Shown in pieces: positions 46,018 through 55,933 of a stretch of 64,000 nt of DNA; positions within the stretch are counted from its first letter, which is position 1; each line of letters begins with the position of its first letter. A model generated the notes under the pieces. It made no database searches, was not told where the DNA came from, and worked only from the letters and a program-made list of their open reading frames with translations. The position numbers were made by a program, and so were the translations under genes. The DNA is taken from contig VFGY01000026.1 of NCBI GenBank assembly GCA_009392195.1, forward strand, positions 23,254 to 87,253, written 5' to 3'. The DNA is from SAR202 cluster bacterium. GTDB lineage: Bacteria; Chloroflexota; Dehalococcoidia; Lucifugimonadales; OSU-TB39.

Positions 46018-47125
46018 CCAAAATCAATCTTCGATAGTTTCAGAAGTAAATTTCAACAAAACTTATCCTGGGTTTACACTATCTTGCAATTTCAAAATCG
46101 ACTCTACAAAAACTGCTATATTTGGTCCATCTGGCAGCGGTAAAAGCACACTACTTAATTGCTTATCTGGTTTTGAGAAACCAGACACGGGATTTATTAG
46201 AATCAAAGGAAAAGAGGTTTTTTCTTCAACAAACAAAATAAACGTCCCAATAAATGAAAGGCGGCTGGGATATATTTTACAAAACCCATATCTATTCCCC
46301 CACATGAATGTCAAGCAAAATATATACTACGCCTTAAACCTAACGCCGATTAATTTAAGGATGTTTGATATAGAACACATAATAAATTTATTAGAAATTG
46401 ATAATATACTGAATAAAAATGTCCGCAGCATTTCTGGAGGACAAGCTCAAAGAGTTGCATTAGCTAGAACTCTTGCAACATCTCCTGATCTACTATTGCT
46501 AGATGAACCATGGACTGGTTTAGAAAAAAGGTTAGTTTCAACAATTATTGATCACATTAAAATCATATCTAGCGAATTGAATTTGCCATTATTTTTCGTT
46601 TCACATGATGTTAGAGATGTACATCAAATAGCAGATCAAGTTATTGTACTAAATGAAGGAAAAATTTCGTCAATAATCGATCCATCATCTTTATTGGATC
46701 AAAATCTAATTACAATGCCCTATGAGCATCCGAACATAATGAATACAATCAAAGCCAAAGTAAAAAACCCTCTTACAACCTCAAATTTTTCCTTACTATC
46801 ATTAAATAACATAGATGTATTTTGTTCCCCACTGAATTTAAATAGAGGCGATGATGCAACTTTGATATTAAATTCCAAAGATATAATGATATCTAAAGAC
46901 AAAGATACCGAACTAGCAGTCGAAAACATTTTACCAGTTACCATCGATAATATTTGCGAAGTAGAAAGCAAAAAAATACTTGAAACCAATTTAGATGGCC
47001 AAAGTTTGTCTATCGACATTTCTGAGCACACATCAAATATTCTCGATTTGAACAAAGACATGAAAATCTATTTGGCAATAAAAGCTTCTAACATATATCT
47101 TTACAATCAAAATAGTTACCAATAG
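46010..47125 (+). CDS. modC: Molybdate ABC transporter ATP-binding protein
   Basis: 371 residues. Walker A GPSGSGKST at 39-47, signature SISGGQAQRVALART, Walker B LLLLDEPWTGL, switch FVSHDVRDVHQ. The C-terminal region (about 240-371) is a mop/TOBE-like regulatory domain, weakly conserved. No ATG-proximal SD, translation coupled to modB. No molybdenum enzyme gene follows; the nearest molybdopterin-related protein in the window is the Mo-free ActB. Confidence 0.92.
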   Translation: MNNQNQSSIVSEVNFNKTYPGFTLSCNFKIDSTKTAIFGPSGSGKSTLLNCLSGFEKPDTGFIRIKGKEVFSSTNKINVPINERRLGYILQNPYLFPHMNVKQNIYYALNLTPINLRMFDIEHIINLLEIDNILNKNVRSISGGQAQRVALARTLATSPDLLLLDEPWTGLEKRLVSTIIDHIKIISSELNLPLFFVSHDVRDVHQIADQVIVLNEGKISSIIDPSSLLDQNLITMPYEHPNIMNTIKAKVKNPLTTSNFSLLSLNNIDVFCSPLNLNRGDDATLILNSKDIMISKDKDTELAVENILPVTIDNICEVESKKILETNLDGQSLSIDISEHTSNILDLNKDMKIYLAIKASNIYLYNQNSYQ

Positions 47126-47140
47126 ATTTGATAAAATCAT

Positions 47141-47989
47141 ATGGGTGTTGAAATTGAGAAAAGTGATTTAATGAAATTTAGAAACAAATTATCTAAAGCT
47201 ATAAAAACTAACAATAGTTTATTGTGCGTTGGTCTAGATGTTGATAACACCCGAATTCCTCCTGAAAACATCTTTGAATTCAATAAGACAGTTATAAATT
47301 CTACCCAACAACATTGTTCAGCATATAAAATAAATTTATCTTTTTATGAATCGTACGGATCACATGGCTATAAAGCTATGGAAAAAACAATCGAATATAT
47401 AAGAACAAATGCACCAGATAAGTTATTAATTGCCGATGGCAAAAGAGGTGACATACCTTCCACTATGATAAAAATAGGCATTGCCCACTTTGAAACTTGG
47501 GAGTTTGATTGCACCACTGCAAATATATGGGGAGGATTCGAATCGATAGAACCACTACTTCAATACCCAGGTAAAGGAGTATTCATTTGGGCAAAATCAT
47601 CTAACAAAGGTTCTCAAGATATACAAGATATAAAAAGTAATTCCAACAAAAAAAATTACGAGTTAATCATAGAACAGTCTATAAAACACAATTTGTCAGC
47701 TAATATAGGTTTGGTTGTTGGAGCAACATCTCCAAATGATTTATCTTTGGTTCGATCAATATCAGACGACATCCCTATATTGTGTCCGGGAATTGGAGCT
47801 CAATCAGGAAATCTATCAGAGTGTTTAAAAAACGGAATTGGAAATAAATCAAGCAATTTATTGATAAATGCTTCGAGAAGCATTATTTATGCACAAGGGG
47901 CGATAAAAAATATTGATAATATCGAACTCGCTGCTAAGGACGTCAATTCACGAATAAATTCTGTTTTGAAAAAATATAAATCTGATTAA
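47141..47989 (+). CDS. pyrF: Orotidine 5'-phosphate decarboxylase (long bacterial type)
   Basis: 282 residues. The catalytic K101/D104 tetrad region ADGKRGDIPST is clear; CVGLDVDNTRIP at the N-terminus and the C-terminal ILCPGIGAQSGN phosphate site fit the group-2 OMP decarboxylases of about 270 residues. Last step of UMP synthesis. The start could be ATG 47141 or ATG 47171; neither has a strong SD. It follows modC by 15 bases. Confidence 0.93.
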   Translation: MGVEIEKSDLMKFRNKLSKAIKTNNSLLCVGLDVDNTRIPPENIFEFNKTVINSTQQHCSAYKINLSFYESYGSHGYKAMEKTIEYIRTNAPDKLLIADGKRGDIPSTMIKIGIAHFETWEFDCTTANIWGGFESIEPLLQYPGKGVFIWAKSSNKGSQDIQDIKSNSNKKNYELIIEQSIKHNLSANIGLVVGATSPNDLSLVRSISDDIPILCPGIGAQSGNLSECLKNGIGNKSSNLLINASRSIIYAQGAIKNIDNIELAAKDVNSRINSVLKKYKSD

Positions 47990-48044
47990 CAAATTAAAAA
48001 TCCAAAATTGTATGCAGCATTTCTGTAACATAAAGGTTTTTAGA

Positions 48045-48074
48045 TTGACACCTGATTGTTTTCGATTTTAGAAT
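48045..48074 (+). promoter_or_regulatory. Probable promoter for the bifunctional-nuclease gene
   Basis: TTGACA (48045-48050), an 18-base spacer and TAGAAT (48069-48074). The predicted start near 48081 would leave an unusually short leader before the ATG at 48089. Confidence 0.5.
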
Positions 48075-48088
48075 AACAATTATTTGGT

Positions 48089-48619
48089 ATGGTTATAAAA
48101 CAACTCATGCAAGAAATGATAATCGATAGCATAAGGTTTAGCGTACAGAACTACGGTCAAAGAGTAGTTATACTGCGTCAAAAGGACTCCACACCAGGGA
48201 TCTACCTCCCCATATGGATTGGTGCATCAGAAGCTGAATCAATAGCAATGAGACTACAAGAAGTTGATGCACCGCGACCCTTAACTCATGACCTTTTAAC
48301 AAGTGCAATAGATTTATTGGGTGCAAAGGTTTTAAGCATTGTTGTCTCAGACTTAAAAGACGATACTTTTTTTGCAAAAATTTTGCTTGAATATAAAGAT
48401 AATACGATTGAACTCGATTCCAGACCAAGTGATGCAATTGCATTAGCAGTGCGTAGCAAGGCAAAAATTTTCGCTGAGAATCTAGTAGTTGAAAAAGCAG
48501 GAGTAACCATAAGTAAAGAAACGGCTACTTCTAATCCACCCGTCGACGAAAACCTGTCGATTTTTAAGGATTTTGTCGATACGCTAGATATAGATGATTT
48601 AGGTAATTCTTCGAAATAA
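48089..48619 (+). CDS. Bifunctional nuclease (BFN/DUF151) family protein
   Basis: 176 residues. DUF151 features: DSIRFSVQNYGQRVVILRQ, LPIWIGASEAESIAMRL and the nearly invariant DSRPSDAIALAVRSKAKIF. Plant BFN1 homologues have RNase and DNase activity; the bacterial role is unsettled. Start codon is uncertain: ATG 48089, 48107 or 48116, none with an SD; the family normally begins close to the third. It lies just before the ATP synthase operon. Confidence 0.87.
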   Translation: MVIKQLMQEMIIDSIRFSVQNYGQRVVILRQKDSTPGIYLPIWIGASEAESIAMRLQEVDAPRPLTHDLLTSAIDLLGAKVLSIVVSDLKDDTFFAKILLEYKDNTIELDSRPSDAIALAVRSKAKIFAENLVVEKAGVTISKETATSNPPVDENLSIFKDFVDTLDIDDLGNSSK

Positions 48620-48632
48620 TACTTATTAATTT

Positions 48633-48686
48633 TTTGGTTACCAAATAATTTGCGATTTCAATATTGATTAACTATTCAATTAATCA
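48633..48686. repeat. Two inverted repeats upstream of the ATP synthase operon
   Basis: TTTGG-TTA-CCAAA at 48633-48645, and TGATTAA (48665-48671) paired with TTAATCA (48680-48686) around an eight-base spacer. Both are perfect but short and AT-rich; they may be protein sites or chance. The stretch between the nuclease gene and atpI (109 bases) shows no clear promoter hexamers. Confidence 0.3.
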
Positions 48687-48728
48687 TAAGATATCTGCTG
48701 AAAGTTTGGTAATACTGGAGCATTTTAT

Positions 48729-48935
48729 ATGCACAAAGTTTTCCGACTCCTATCTCTAGGATTTGTGGTAGCAATTCCATTGATTGGTGGGATAGGTTTA
48801 GGAATATTTGTAGATTCGAAGCTTGAAATAGAAGATCCTATATTTACGCTTGGGGGTATTTTGTTGGGAACAATAGTTGCTGGTTGGGCAGTTTATTTAT
48901 TAATCAAACCCCTTATTTCTGAAAAACACAAATAA
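48729..48935 (+). CDS. AtpI/AtpZ-like small membrane protein of the ATP synthase operon
   Basis: 68 residues, two membrane helices (about 8-28 and 40-62) separated by a short acidic loop (DSKLEIEDP), matching the ATPase_gene1 family encoded at the head of many atp operons and implicated in c-ring assembly or Mg2+ supply. GGAG nine bases before the ATG. Atp subunit a follows after 19 bases. Confidence 0.85.
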   Translation: MHKVFRLLSLGFVVAIPLIGGIGLGIFVDSKLEIEDPIFTLGGILLGTIVAGWAVYLLIKPLISEKHK

Positions 48936-48954
48936 TGTACCTGGAACGGATTAG

Positions 48955-50097
48955 TTGAAGATAAAAGTACTTTTAATATCTATATTTCTTTTGACCTTAC
49001 TTGGAATATTTGGCGGAAAGTTAGGTCTAAGTGTGATACCTGAATCATGGGGTGGTGGATTTTTCTCATCTCCTATAGCCCATATAGCGATTAAGGCTGA
49101 ACCTGTACACCCTGAACCTATAACCCAATTGTCTATCGCAACCGATTCATCGAACAAACTTCTAAAAGGTGTCACAGACGTATTCATAACCAATACAATG
49201 ATTGCTACCTGGCTTGCTATACTTATTTTGATTGTTTTTGCTTGGTTGGTGAACAAAAATAAAAACCCCATACCCAATAGGGTTCAAGGGCTGGCAGAAA
49301 TAGTAATTGAATTTTTCATAACTTTAATTGGAGGAATAGTCGGAGCAAATAAGGTTAAGCAATTCCTACCACTAGTGATGACGATATTTTTATTTATTGT
49401 AATAGCCAATTGGATGGGTATTTTGCCTGGTTATGGAACTATTGGATGGATTGAAACACCAGAAATAATAAAACACCACATGAGCCACGATAGCCATGAT
49501 TCAGACAGCCACGCCGATGACCATCATGATGATTATTCAGAATATGACCATATAAAACTTGCAAAATTCACAAAATCTGGTCCAATTTATGCACAACCTT
49601 TTGGCTCAGAAAAAGAAAATGAGAAAATCACACTCAGTTGTGGACTTAATCCTGAATGCCCAAAAGAGGATGGAGTACAAGCTGGACGATTATCCCCTTA
49701 TCTTCGAAGTGCAAATACAGATGTCAATACAACATTAGCAATAGCTATTGTAGCTATGATAATGATTCACTGGTGGGGTTTAAGAACTCTTGGTACATTT
49801 GGACATATAGGAAAATTCATTAATTTTAAAGAAGGTCCTGCCGGATTTGTTGTGGGCCTGATTGAAGCTATAAGCGAATTAGCTAGGCTAATCAGTTTCA
49901 CATTTAGATTATTTGGAAACATTTTCGCAGGAGAAGTCTTGTTGATAGTAGTAGCATTTTTATTACCGCTAACTGGAATATTAGTATTCTTATTCCTTGA
50001 AGTTTTCGTAGGGGTTGTGCAGGCGTTTATATTCTCTATATTAACGTTAGTATTTGCAGCTACTGCAACTACTGCGCATGGAGCCGACGAACATTAA
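48955..50097 (+). CDS. atpB: F1Fo ATP synthase subunit a with large His/Asp-rich insertion
   Basis: 380 residues, about 100 more than usual. The proton-path Arg is R318 (FTFRLFGN) with the E/H partners typical of subunit a. An N-terminal hydrophobic segment (1-20) looks like a signal or extra helix. A hydrophilic insertion of about 90 residues (162-250) lies between helices ending GILPG and beginning RSANTDVN; by E. coli topology this loop is extracytoplasmic. Residues 174-199 are strongly enriched in His and Asp, and C229 and C235 occur later in the loop. Start is TTG with GGA nearby. Confidence 0.93.
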   Translation: MKIKVLLISIFLLTLLGIFGGKLGLSVIPESWGGGFFSSPIAHIAIKAEPVHPEPITQLSIATDSSNKLLKGVTDVFITNTMIATWLAILILIVFAWLVNKNKNPIPNRVQGLAEIVIEFFITLIGGIVGANKVKQFLPLVMTIFLFIVIANWMGILPGYGTIGWIETPEIIKHHMSHDSHDSDSHADDHHDDYSEYDHIKLAKFTKSGPIYAQPFGSEKENEKITLSCGLNPECPKEDGVQAGRLSPYLRSANTDVNTTLAIAIVAMIMIHWWGLRTLGTFGHIGKFINFKEGPAGFVVGLIEAISELARLISFTFRLFGNIFAGEVLLIVVAFLLPLTGILVFLFLEVFVGVVQAFIFSILTLVFAATATTAHGADEH

Positions 50098-50115
50098 AAT
50101 AGTAATTAAAATTAA

Positions 50116-50376
<261 letters not shown>

Positions 50377-50433
50377 ATAACCGATTAAACAGTATCCTAC
50401 TAAATTTTATTAGTGGGCAATTAGGGGCTAAAA

Positions 50434-50946
50434 ATGGAAGGAATAACGCAACTTGGAATTAATCTGCCAGCATTAATAACGCAGGTTATTAGCTTTGTAA
50501 TACTTTTATTAGTTTTAACGAAGCTTTTATACAAGCCTATGCTTAAAATTCTAGACGAACGCTCAGAAAAAGTTAAGAGTAGTTTAGAAATGGCTGAAGA
50601 AGCTCGCAAAGAAGCTGAAACTGCCAGATCGGAGATGCAAGAGGAGATTAAAGCTGCAAAGATAGAGGGAAACGAAACTGTTTTGAAAGCAAAAAATGTA
50701 GCCGAAAAACAGGGAGAAGAAGCTTTAGCAAAAGCTAAAACCCAAATAGAGAATGAACGCGTGAAGGCTAGAGAGGATATACAACAAGAACGTGATGCCG
50801 CGATAGCAGATTTAAAGAATCATTTCAGTGATTTGGTTTTAAATGCAACTGAAAATCTTATGCGGCAAAATATAGATGCCCAGAAAGATAAAAAAGTAAT
50901 AGATAAGATTTTGAACGAAGAACTTTCAAAATTAAATAATAATTAA
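50434..50946 (+). CDS. atpF: F1Fo ATP synthase subunit b
   Basis: 170 residues. One N-terminal helix (about 10-30) then a long, charged coiled coil rich in Glu/Ala/Lys, as expected for the peripheral stalk. Only one b gene is present, so it presumably forms a homodimer. Confidence 0.93.
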   Translation: MEGITQLGINLPALITQVISFVILLLVLTKLLYKPMLKILDERSEKVKSSLEMAEEARKEAETARSEMQEEIKAAKIEGNETVLKAKNVAEKQGEEALAKAKTQIENERVKAREDIQQERDAAIADLKNHFSDLVLNATENLMRQNIDAQKDKKVIDKILNEELSKLNNN

Positions 50947-50960
50947 GTTAAAGAAAGGTC

Positions 50961-51494
50961 ATGCCAAATTTTTCTTCATCTAAAAGATTTGCACAAGCAA
51001 TACATGCAATAGCTAAAGAAAAAGGAACTGTTGATACTTGGATAAAAAATCTTGAATCAATCAATGATAGTTTATCTGATAAAGATCTGGTTTCTGTTCT
51101 TAATTCGCCAGGAAAACCAATTGCATTAAAGTGTTCGATACTAGACAAAATATACGGCAAATCTCTAGATCAATTGGCTCTAAATCTTTTATATTTGCTA
51201 TCAAATCGAAACTCTATAAACTTGATAGGTAATATAAAATCCGATTTCGAAGAGATGGTTGATTTAGATAATGGAATTCAAAAAGTTGTAGTAACGACAG
51301 CAACTTCTTTAGGATCTGAACAGATAGAAGAAATTAAAAACATCTTAGAAAATATTTCGGGGAAGAAAACAAATATTTCTATCGAAATCGATGAAACCAT
51401 TATTGGAGGATTCAAAGCAATAATGGGAGACAAATTAATTGACGCATCATTGTCCAATAGCGTAAATCAAATGAGGAAAAAACTTAAATTTTAA
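50961..51494 (+). CDS. atpH: F1Fo ATP synthase subunit delta
   Basis: 177 residues. All-helical N-terminal domain (SSKRFAQAIHAIAKEKG) and the C-terminal motif ISIEIDETIIGGFKAIMGDKLIDASL typical of delta/OSCP. Connects b to the top of F1. AAAGAAAGG precedes the ATG. Confidence 0.93.
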   Translation: MPNFSSSKRFAQAIHAIAKEKGTVDTWIKNLESINDSLSDKDLVSVLNSPGKPIALKCSILDKIYGKSLDQLALNLLYLLSNRNSINLIGNIKSDFEEMVDLDNGIQKVVVTTATSLGSEQIEEIKNILENISGKKTNISIEIDETIIGGFKAIMGDKLIDASLSNSVNQMRKKLKF

Positions 51495-51552
51495 ATAACG
51501 ATAGTGATTTTCATGGTACCCAATAATAATTTGGGTAAAAATGGAGGAATAA

Positions 51553-53058
51553 ATGGCTATAAGAGCAAATGAAATAGCTTCTGTATTAAAAAGCCAAATC
51601 GAAGATTTTGGTTCTGAAATAAAAACTGTCAATATAGGTACAGTAATAGAAGTTGGCGATGGTATAGCAAGAGTACACGGATTGTCTGGGGTTTCATACA
51701 ATGAACTCGTAGAATTCGATGGTAATATTGCAGGTATGGCGTTGAATCTAGAAGAAGATAGCGTTGGAATAGTAATTCTAGGAGATCCATCCTCAATTAA
51801 AGAAGGAACTGAAGTGCGAGGAACTGGAAAAGTGATGGAAGTACCTGTCGGAGAACCATTACTAGGTAGGGTTGTAGATGGTATCGGATTACCTATCGAT
51901 GGTAAGGGGCCAGTAAATACTAAAGAATCAAGAGCTGTAGAAATAGTAGCTCCAAACGTTGCTATAAGAAAATCAGTTGATACGCCTTTACAAACTGGCA
52001 TCAAATCCATAGACGCCGCTATACCTATTGGTAGAGGTCAAAGAGAATTGATTATTGGAGACCGTACAACAGGCAAAACTGCTATATGTATAGACACGAT
52101 AATAAATCAAAAAGGTGGAGATGTTATATGTATATATGTAGCTATTGGACAAAAAGTTGGTAAAGTAGCAACGACTGTAGCAACTTTAGAACAATTTGGT
52201 GGATTAACTCACACTATAGTTGTTGCAGCAAATGCATCAGATGCTGCGGCTATGCAATATTTAGCACCATATACAGGAATATCTATGGCTGAATATTTCA
52301 TGGCTCAAGGCAAAGATGTTTTGATAGCTTATGATGACCTTTCTAAGCATGCTTGGGCATATAGACAGATGTCCTTATTGTTGAAACGTCCTCCTGGACG
52401 AGAGGCTTACCCTGGAGATGTATTTTACTTACACAGTAGATTACTTGAAAGAGCAGCAAAACTTGATGATGAACATGGTGGAGGTTCAATTACTGCTTTA
52501 CCTGTAATTGAAACTCAAGCTGGTGACGTTTCAGCGTATGTACCCACAAACGTTATTTCTATTACGGATGGTCAAATATACCTAGAACCTGAATTATTTA
52601 ACGCCGGAACTAGACCTGCAGTAAATGTTGGTTTATCAGTTTCACGTGTGGGCAGTGCTGCACAAAGTAAATCAATGAAGTCTGTCGCGGGACAAATGCG
52701 ACTGGATCTAGCTCAATACCGAGAATTAGTAACTTTTGCTCAATTTGGCACGGATGATTTAGACGCTGCAACAAAAAGGCAATTAGCTAGAGGACAAAGA
52801 AGTGTTGAAGTATTGAAACAAGCACAAAACGTTCCCCTTCCAGTTGGTCAACAAGTAGCTATGATATACGCTCTAAATGAAGGTTATTTGGATGACGTTG
52901 ATGTAGAAAACATTAAATCTTGGGAAGAAGAATTTCACAAATATTTTACTTCCAACTACTCAAACCTGTTAGACGATATCTCAAATGCGTTAACTGATGA
53001 ATCAAAATCAAAGTTGAATTCCGCAATAGAAGAATTTAGAGATAGTGGTTTAGTGTAA
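51553..53058 (+). CDS. atpA: F1Fo ATP synthase subunit alpha
   Basis: 501 residues. P-loop GDRTTGKT (canonical form has Q; here T), signature region [17 protein letters not shown], and [13 protein letters not shown] at the N-terminus. Non-catalytic nucleotide-binding subunit of the hexamer. Strong GGAGG SD. Confidence 0.97.
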   Translation: MAIRANEIASVLKSQIEDFGSEIKTVNIGTVIEVGDGIARVHGLSGVSYNELVEFDGNIAGMALNLEEDSVGIVILGDPSSIKEGTEVRGTGKVMEVPVGEPLLGRVVDGIGLPIDGKGPVNTKESRAVEIVAPNVAIRKSVDTPLQTGIKSIDAAIPIGRGQRELIIGDRTTGKTAICIDTIINQKGGDVICIYVAIGQKVGKVATTVATLEQFGGLTHTIVVAANASDAAAMQYLAPYTGISMAEYFMAQGKDVLIAYDDLSKHAWAYRQMSLLLKRPPGREAYPGDVFYLHSRLLERAAKLDDEHGGGSITALPVIETQAGDVSAYVPTNVISITDGQIYLEPELFNAGTRPAVNVGLSVSRVGSAAQSKSMKSVAGQMRLDLAQYRELVTFAQFGTDDLDAATKRQLARGQRSVEVLKQAQNVPLPVGQQVAMIYALNEGYLDDVDVENIKSWEEEFHKYFTSNYSNLLDDISNALTDESKSKLNSAIEEFRDSGLV

Positions 53059-53062
53059 ATAT

Positions 53063-53920
53063 ATGGCAAGCGTAAGACAAATATCAAGGCGTATTCGCAG
53101 CGTTCAAAATACTGCAAAAATAACTAAAGCTATGGCAATGATAGCAGCTTCAAAATTGCGGCGTAGTCAAGATGCTGCGACACAAGGAAGATATTATGCA
53201 AATAGCATGAAAGAAATGGTGTCAAATGTAATATCGCAAATAGGCGACGAAATTGCTACCCAACCATTGGCTCAAAATAGAGAATCCAAAAACATAGGCA
53301 TTTTATTTATAACGCCAGACAGAGGACTTACCGGAGGGTTAAATTCAAATTTGATGAGAGCTTTGGACTCTTTTATGACTAACCAAAGCAGTCCATCTAA
53401 AATAATTGGAGTAGGGAAAAAGGGGATTGATTATAGTCGAAGAAACAACATGGAATTGCTAGGTCAGTTTTCTGGGATTGGGGATAAACCTAAATCCGAA
53501 GAAACAGTTCAAATAGCTAATCTTCTTATCGAAGAATTTAAGGCGGGTAGCGTTGATTCATTTTTCGTTGGTTATTCCCAATTCGTTACAACCACCTTGC
53601 AAAAACCCATTATCACCCAACTTCTTCCTATACAAACCGATCAAATAAATACCTCATCTAAAGAATATATATATGAACCCACTCCAGAAAAATTATTATC
53701 AAGTTTATTGCCTCGATACATACAAACCTTGGTACATCACTCCATACTGGAAGCAAATGCAAGCGAACAATCAGCTAGAATGGTAGCGATGAATCAAGCC
53801 ACAGATAATGCAAATGAAATGGTAGACGATTTAACTTTGTTGATGAATAAAAAGAGACAAGAAAGTATAACAAATGAACTACTTGATATTGTAGGGGGAG
53901 TTTCCGCTTTAGAAGGGTAG
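53063..53920 (+). CDS. atpG: F1Fo ATP synthase subunit gamma
   Basis: 285 residues. N-terminal helix SVRQISRRIRSVQNTAKITKAMAMIAASKLRR and C-terminal helix with SEQSARMVAMNQATDNA are the conserved rotor shaft. Follows atpA after four bases. Confidence 0.96.
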   Translation: MASVRQISRRIRSVQNTAKITKAMAMIAASKLRRSQDAATQGRYYANSMKEMVSNVISQIGDEIATQPLAQNRESKNIGILFITPDRGLTGGLNSNLMRALDSFMTNQSSPSKIIGVGKKGIDYSRRNNMELLGQFSGIGDKPKSEETVQIANLLIEEFKAGSVDSFFVGYSQFVTTTLQKPIITQLLPIQTDQINTSSKEYIYEPTPEKLLSSLLPRYIQTLVHHSILEANASEQSARMVAMNQATDNANEMVDDLTLLMNKKRQESITNELLDIVGGVSALEG

Positions 53921-53949
53921 TTAATAAATCTAGGAAATAGAGTGTCTAG

Positions 53950-55356
<1,407 letters not shown>

Positions 55357-55371
55357 TCAGGAGTCTTAACC

Positions 55372-55635
55372 ATGCCACTATCTTTGAATGTAGAAATAGT
55401 TACAGAAGAAGAAAATATATATTCAGGACCCGCTACAATGGTAGTTGCGCCTGGATACATAGGAGAACTAGCTATTTTACCCAATCACTCCAACTTGCTA
55501 ACCACTCTAGTTGCTGGAGAACTTAAGATTTATGATGACAAGAAAGAAAATCCCATCGCTATAAGAGGAGGATTCCTGCAAGTTGCAGACAACAAAGTAA
55601 TCGTATTAGCTGATAGTTCAACAAACTCTCAATAA
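55372..55635 (+). CDS. atpC: F1Fo ATP synthase subunit epsilon, N-terminal domain only
   Basis: 87 residues; typical epsilon is 130-140. The beta-sandwich is intact (SLNVEIVTEEENIYSG, GELAILPNHSNLLTTL, GGFLQVADNKVIVLADSS) but the usual C-terminal two-helix inhibitory domain is missing. The frame ends cleanly in TAA and the following sequence does not resume the domain in another frame that I can see, so it looks like a genuine short form rather than a frameshift. Confidence 0.9.
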   Translation: MPLSLNVEIVTEEENIYSGPATMVVAPGYIGELAILPNHSNLLTTLVAGELKIYDDKKENPIAIRGGFLQVADNKVIVLADSSTNSQ

Positions 55636-55933
55636 AACAAATTGATTTAATACACAATTCAATTTACATCCGGCATATTTGTAATGTTCTATCAAAAATC
55701 TTTTTTATTTTAAAAACCTATCGAACTGCACGAATTAACTATTAAAAGTGATGACATTTTAAATAGTTTTGTGGTACATTAGCTTGTTGTGGTGTTCCAT
55801 TCTAATTGTCATCAACCTCATCTTATCAGTAAAATTATACGGTTTCATATCATTAGTATATGATTTTAAATGTTTGTCATAAGCACCACCTGAATTCGAT
55901 ACCAAAATATTCTTTTTAGGAGTTTTAACAACT
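55636..55933. other. 298-base gap between atpC and rpoB
   Basis: No convincing gene. A weak promoter and a possible folded leader for rpoB are the only signals. No clear terminator after atpC is seen; read-through into rpoB cannot be excluded. Confidence 0.5.
55751..55780 (+). promoter_or_regulatory. Possible rpoB promoter and leader
   Basis: ATGACA (55751-55756), an 18-base spacer and TACATT (55775-55780), giving a leader of about 147 nt. In that leader GTGGTGTT (55789-55796) can pair with AAGCACCAC (55881-55889), and TCATAT/ATATGA forms a small hairpin near 55847-55865. rpoB leaders are often regulated, but no known motif is recognised. Confidence 0.35.
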
